28,279 nt of DNA. Source: a virus. Made by a program: the position numbers and the translations under genes. The notes beneath the pieces were generated by a model. It had not been told where the DNA came from. It saw only the letters and a list, made by a program, of their open reading frames with translations, and made no database searches. Shown one piece after another: positions 26,708-28,279 of this stretch (its first letter is position 1; every line of letters begins with the position of its first letter). The stretch lies in IMG/VR virus record IMGVR_UViG_3300042465_005697, positions 1 through 28,279 of that record. The stretch is one strand, 5' to 3'.

Positions 26708-27163
26708 ATGAATATGGAGATCACCGAAAAACAAGAAAAGGGTATTGAATTATTAATAAAAGGTTTAAGACGAAAGTTTCCTTTTATTCTTGGTGTGGAA
26801 ATTAGAGAAATAACGGAATTCCATATTTGGGTGGTTATTATCGTTGAATTTACTAGGTTTTTAAAATTCTATAATGTACCACCAAGTCGTTTCCATTTAA
26901 AATATGGGTTAGAAACTAGTAAAGAATATTTTGAGGGTTATAAAAACCCGGGATATTTAATGGGGTTAGTTGATGAAGACCATAAAGATGAATTTGGTAA
27001 CGAATATAACAATAAAATGGAGAATTTTTTGAGTGGGCTATATAACTCATTACCGGAAGAATATACACTACAATATAATGGTAGAGCCAATTTGATACAA
27101 ATATGGGGTTACCAAATAGAAGTAGATGTGGATGGAGAATTCCCCACCCACACCGATTCTTAA
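26708..27163 (+). CDS. YPF/FPF-family hypothetical protein, 151 aa
   Basis: It starts MNMEITEKQEKGIELLIKGLRRKFPFILGVEI; the helix then RKFPF-I-x-G-V is shared with the N-terminal domain of 24765 and the duplicated genes at 14233/14567. Strands WVVIIVEFTRFLKFY follow, then a long acidic/aromatic part ending in LIQIWGYQIEVDVDG. Although it contains I-T-E, it is behind a host-type promoter and is not counted as a leader protein. Its stop overlaps that of the convergent FKBP gene by 3 bases. Unknown function. Confidence 0.75.
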   Translation: MNMEITEKQEKGIELLIKGLRRKFPFILGVEIREITEFHIWVVIIVEFTRFLKFYNVPPSRFHLKYGLETSKEYFEGYKNPGYLMGLVDEDHKDEFGNEYNNKMENFLSGLYNSLPEEYTLQYNGRANLIQIWGYQIEVDVDGEFPTHTDS

Positions 27164-27585
27164 CCAATACTTATAATTTCCAAATCAAAGATTAGTTTTT
27201 TTCCTGATAACGGATGGTTAGCATCAAGGATAACTACCTCATCCTTAACTTCAAGAACTTTCGCATTAACAGGACCTTGTGGTGTCATTGCTTGTAACAT
27301 TTCGCCAGCTTGAACTCCTTCAGGAACTTGTGTTCTTGGAACTTCATTTACCATTTGATCATTTGGGTGACCATATGCCTCTTCAGGACTAATTTCTACA
27401 GTCTTCTTTTCACCGATTTCCATATCAATTAAACCATTTTCAAATCCTTTAATTAAAGATCCTTCACCCAATTTAACGGTGATAGGTTCTCTACCTTCAT
27501 CCAACGATGAGTCAAAAACTGAACCATCTTCCAATTTTCCTGTGTAATGTACTGTTACAACATCACCATTTTGTACTTTTCCCAT
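27160..27585 (-). CDS. FKBP-type peptidyl-prolyl isomerase, SlyD-like, 141 aa
   Basis: The N-terminal part GDVVTVHYTGKLEDGSVFDSS is the FKBP core start, with Y14, F25 and D26 of the active site. PITVKLGEGSLIKGFENGLIDMEIGEKKTVEI follows, and SPEEAYG leads into the inserted chaperone flap (about 72-120). The end DANHPLSGKKLIFDLEI is the SlyD signature. The His-rich metal tail of E. coli SlyD is absent. Expected role: proline isomerisation and folding help in the cytoplasm. Single minus-strand gene, convergent with 26708. It looks like a captured cellular gene. Confidence 0.9.
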   Translation of the reverse strand: MGKVQNGDVVTVHYTGKLEDGSVFDSSLDEGREPITVKLGEGSLIKGFENGLIDMEIGEKKTVEISPEEAYGHPNDQMVNEVPRTQVPEGVQAGEMLQAMTPQGPVNAKVLEVKDEVVILDANHPLSGKKLIFDLEIISIG

Positions 27586-27642
27586 ATTTTATTTGTTTTT
27601 TATAAGTGTAGAAATATTTTTTTGTAATGTAAAATGTTTTTG
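27586..27642. promoter_or_regulatory. Divergent intergenic region with promoters for the FKBP gene and 27657
   Basis: It is AT-rich. On the minus strand TACACTTATAAAAAAC lies about 20 bases before the FKBP start and may hold its promoter, but neither box type is clear. The plus-strand late-type box follows at 27643. Confidence 0.35.
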
Positions 27643-27652
27643 TAGTATTTAT
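27643..27652 (+). promoter_or_regulatory. Variant late promoter box TAGTATTTAT
   Basis: Four bases before the ATG at 27657. Confidence 0.6.
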
Positions 27653-27656
27653 TAAT

Positions 27657-28244
27657 ATGAATTCACCAAGTCGTAATAAAATTAAACAAATCTTAAGGGA
27701 AACATTGTTTTATACTCCATCGGAAAAAATGAAGAACTCAATGTTTAAGTTATGGGATAAACAAAAATCTAAAGGATTAAAGCCCGAGGTGAATACCGCA
27801 TTGGCAAAATCTATGGGATTACACAGTACCTCAATGTTGAATGATTGGGTTGTTGAGTGGTATGGTGGTGTTGACGTGGTGTTTGGTATGATTAAAGAAG
27901 ATTTAGACAACAAAACTTTTACTACAGATGAATTAGGTAGTATATATCACGTTAATATTGGTAATTATGATTTTACATTTGAATTAACTAACCTTAAAAT
28001 GCGTAACCAACGGTCTCGTGATCCAGACATTAGTGTTGATATGGAAATACTTGATGGTGGGGTTGAGTTAATGACCGATGGTGAATATTATGATCTGACA
28101 AGAATTAACGAACCTGGATATATTTATGATGATTTATTGTGGGAGATTAAAATGGAAATAAAAGGGATTATTGAAGAATTTGCGTGGAAAGTTATTGGTC
28201 AATATAGATTCAATGCCGATTCGATTAGTGTTGAACTTATTTAA
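27657..28244 (+). CDS. Leader-A protein, 195 aa
   Basis: The leader MNSPSRNKIKQILRET ends in L-R-E before Thr. Body: helical MKNSMFKLWDKQKSKGL, then SMLNDWVVEWYGGVDVVFGMIKEDL, which recalls the GG-containing helical module of 965 and 3701. A strand-rich centre (SIYHVNIGNYDFTFELTNL, DISVDMEILDGGVELM) and a C-terminal helix follow. Behind its own box, followed by another box at 28251. Function unknown. Confidence 0.75.
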   Translation: MNSPSRNKIKQILRETLFYTPSEKMKNSMFKLWDKQKSKGLKPEVNTALAKSMGLHSTSMLNDWVVEWYGGVDVVFGMIKEDLDNKTFTTDELGSIYHVNIGNYDFTFELTNLKMRNQRSRDPDISVDMEILDGGVELMTDGEYYDLTRINEPGYIYDDLLWEIKMEIKGIIEEFAWKVIGQYRFNADSISVELI

Positions 28245-28250
28245 TAAAGA

Positions 28251-28259
28251 TATATTTAT
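28251..28259 (+). promoter_or_regulatory. Putative late promoter box TATATTTAT
   Basis: A perfect box, 12 bases before an ATG at 28272. Confidence 0.6.
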
Positions 28260-28271
28260 AATAAAAAAGGA

Positions 28272-28279
28272 ATGAAATT
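28272..28279 (+). CDS. Start of a further gene, cut by the window edge
   Basis: Only ATGAAATT is visible (Met-Lys-Phe/Leu), preceded by AAAAAAGGA and a perfect late-type box. The first residues would fit a leader-B protein such as MKFIITE, but this cannot be confirmed here. Confidence 0.4.

Overview
The window looks like part of a large, AT-rich genome of a tailed phage (or phage-like element) that infects a member of the Bacteroidota. The host group is suggested by several promoters of the Bacteroidota type (TTG/TTTG, about 19-20 bases, then TAnnTTTG, e.g. TATCTTTG at 46-53, 5168-5175 and 14218-14225, TACTTTTG at 6091-6098, TATATTTG at 7860-7867). The phage assignment is an inference. It rests on about 60 short, tightly packed, mostly same-strand genes with ATGA/TAATG overlaps, many small paralogues and no metabolic operons. 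No hallmark phage gene (terminase, portal, capsid, polymerase) lies in the window.

Two kinds of gene cassette alternate. One kind is driven by host-type promoters and carries small orphan genes of the sort seen in Bacteroidota phages: 98-211, 2623-3669 (ending in a lipoprotein), 5200-6066, 6103-7809 and 7872-9222 (another lipoprotein), plus the HAD-like gene on the minus strand (11054-11542). The second kind is driven by a different box, TATATTTAT, usually 4-6 bases before the ATG and with no obvious -33 element. It recurs before about 15 genes on both strands. I interpret it as a late promoter giving leaderless or nearly leaderless mRNAs.

Most genes behind the second box, or coupled to one, start with one of three short N-terminal leaders: (A) MKELIRHILKEE-like, (B) MKIIITESQ-like, (C) KLTESDLTRIVKRVL-like. 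Each leader ends in hydrophobic-x-Glu followed by a small or polar residue, while the bodies behind them differ widely. This resembles the capsid-targeting sequences of phage T4 internal proteins, which are removed by the prohead protease after (I/L)-x-E. The main hypothesis is that about 25 genes here encode proteins packed into the capsid and ejected into the host. Bodies include a possible ADP-ribosyltransferase-like fold (9302-9799; T4 Alt is a packaged ADP-ribosyltransferase), a ferritin-like protein (25897-26490), and a family with paired arginines and paired cysteines. Paralogues with a lost leader (20066-20380), a frameshifted leader (24244-24416) and an internal leader (24765-25484) look like snapshots of leader and module shuffling.

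Other contents are a FKBP/SlyD-type prolyl isomerase (27160-27585, minus), a probable HNH-type endonuclease with two zinc-finger-like modules (15152-16120), a Cys-rich two-repeat protein (13082-13876), and an overlapping tandem gene duplication (14233-14923). Two non-coding stretches carry structure. One is a candidate minus-strand small RNA (about 13880-14146) with its own promoter and terminator. The other is a roughly 950-base region (11560-12515) full of repeats and hairpins, including a perfect 19-base inverted repeat. A C/G-run block (14926-15033) has G-quadruplex potential.
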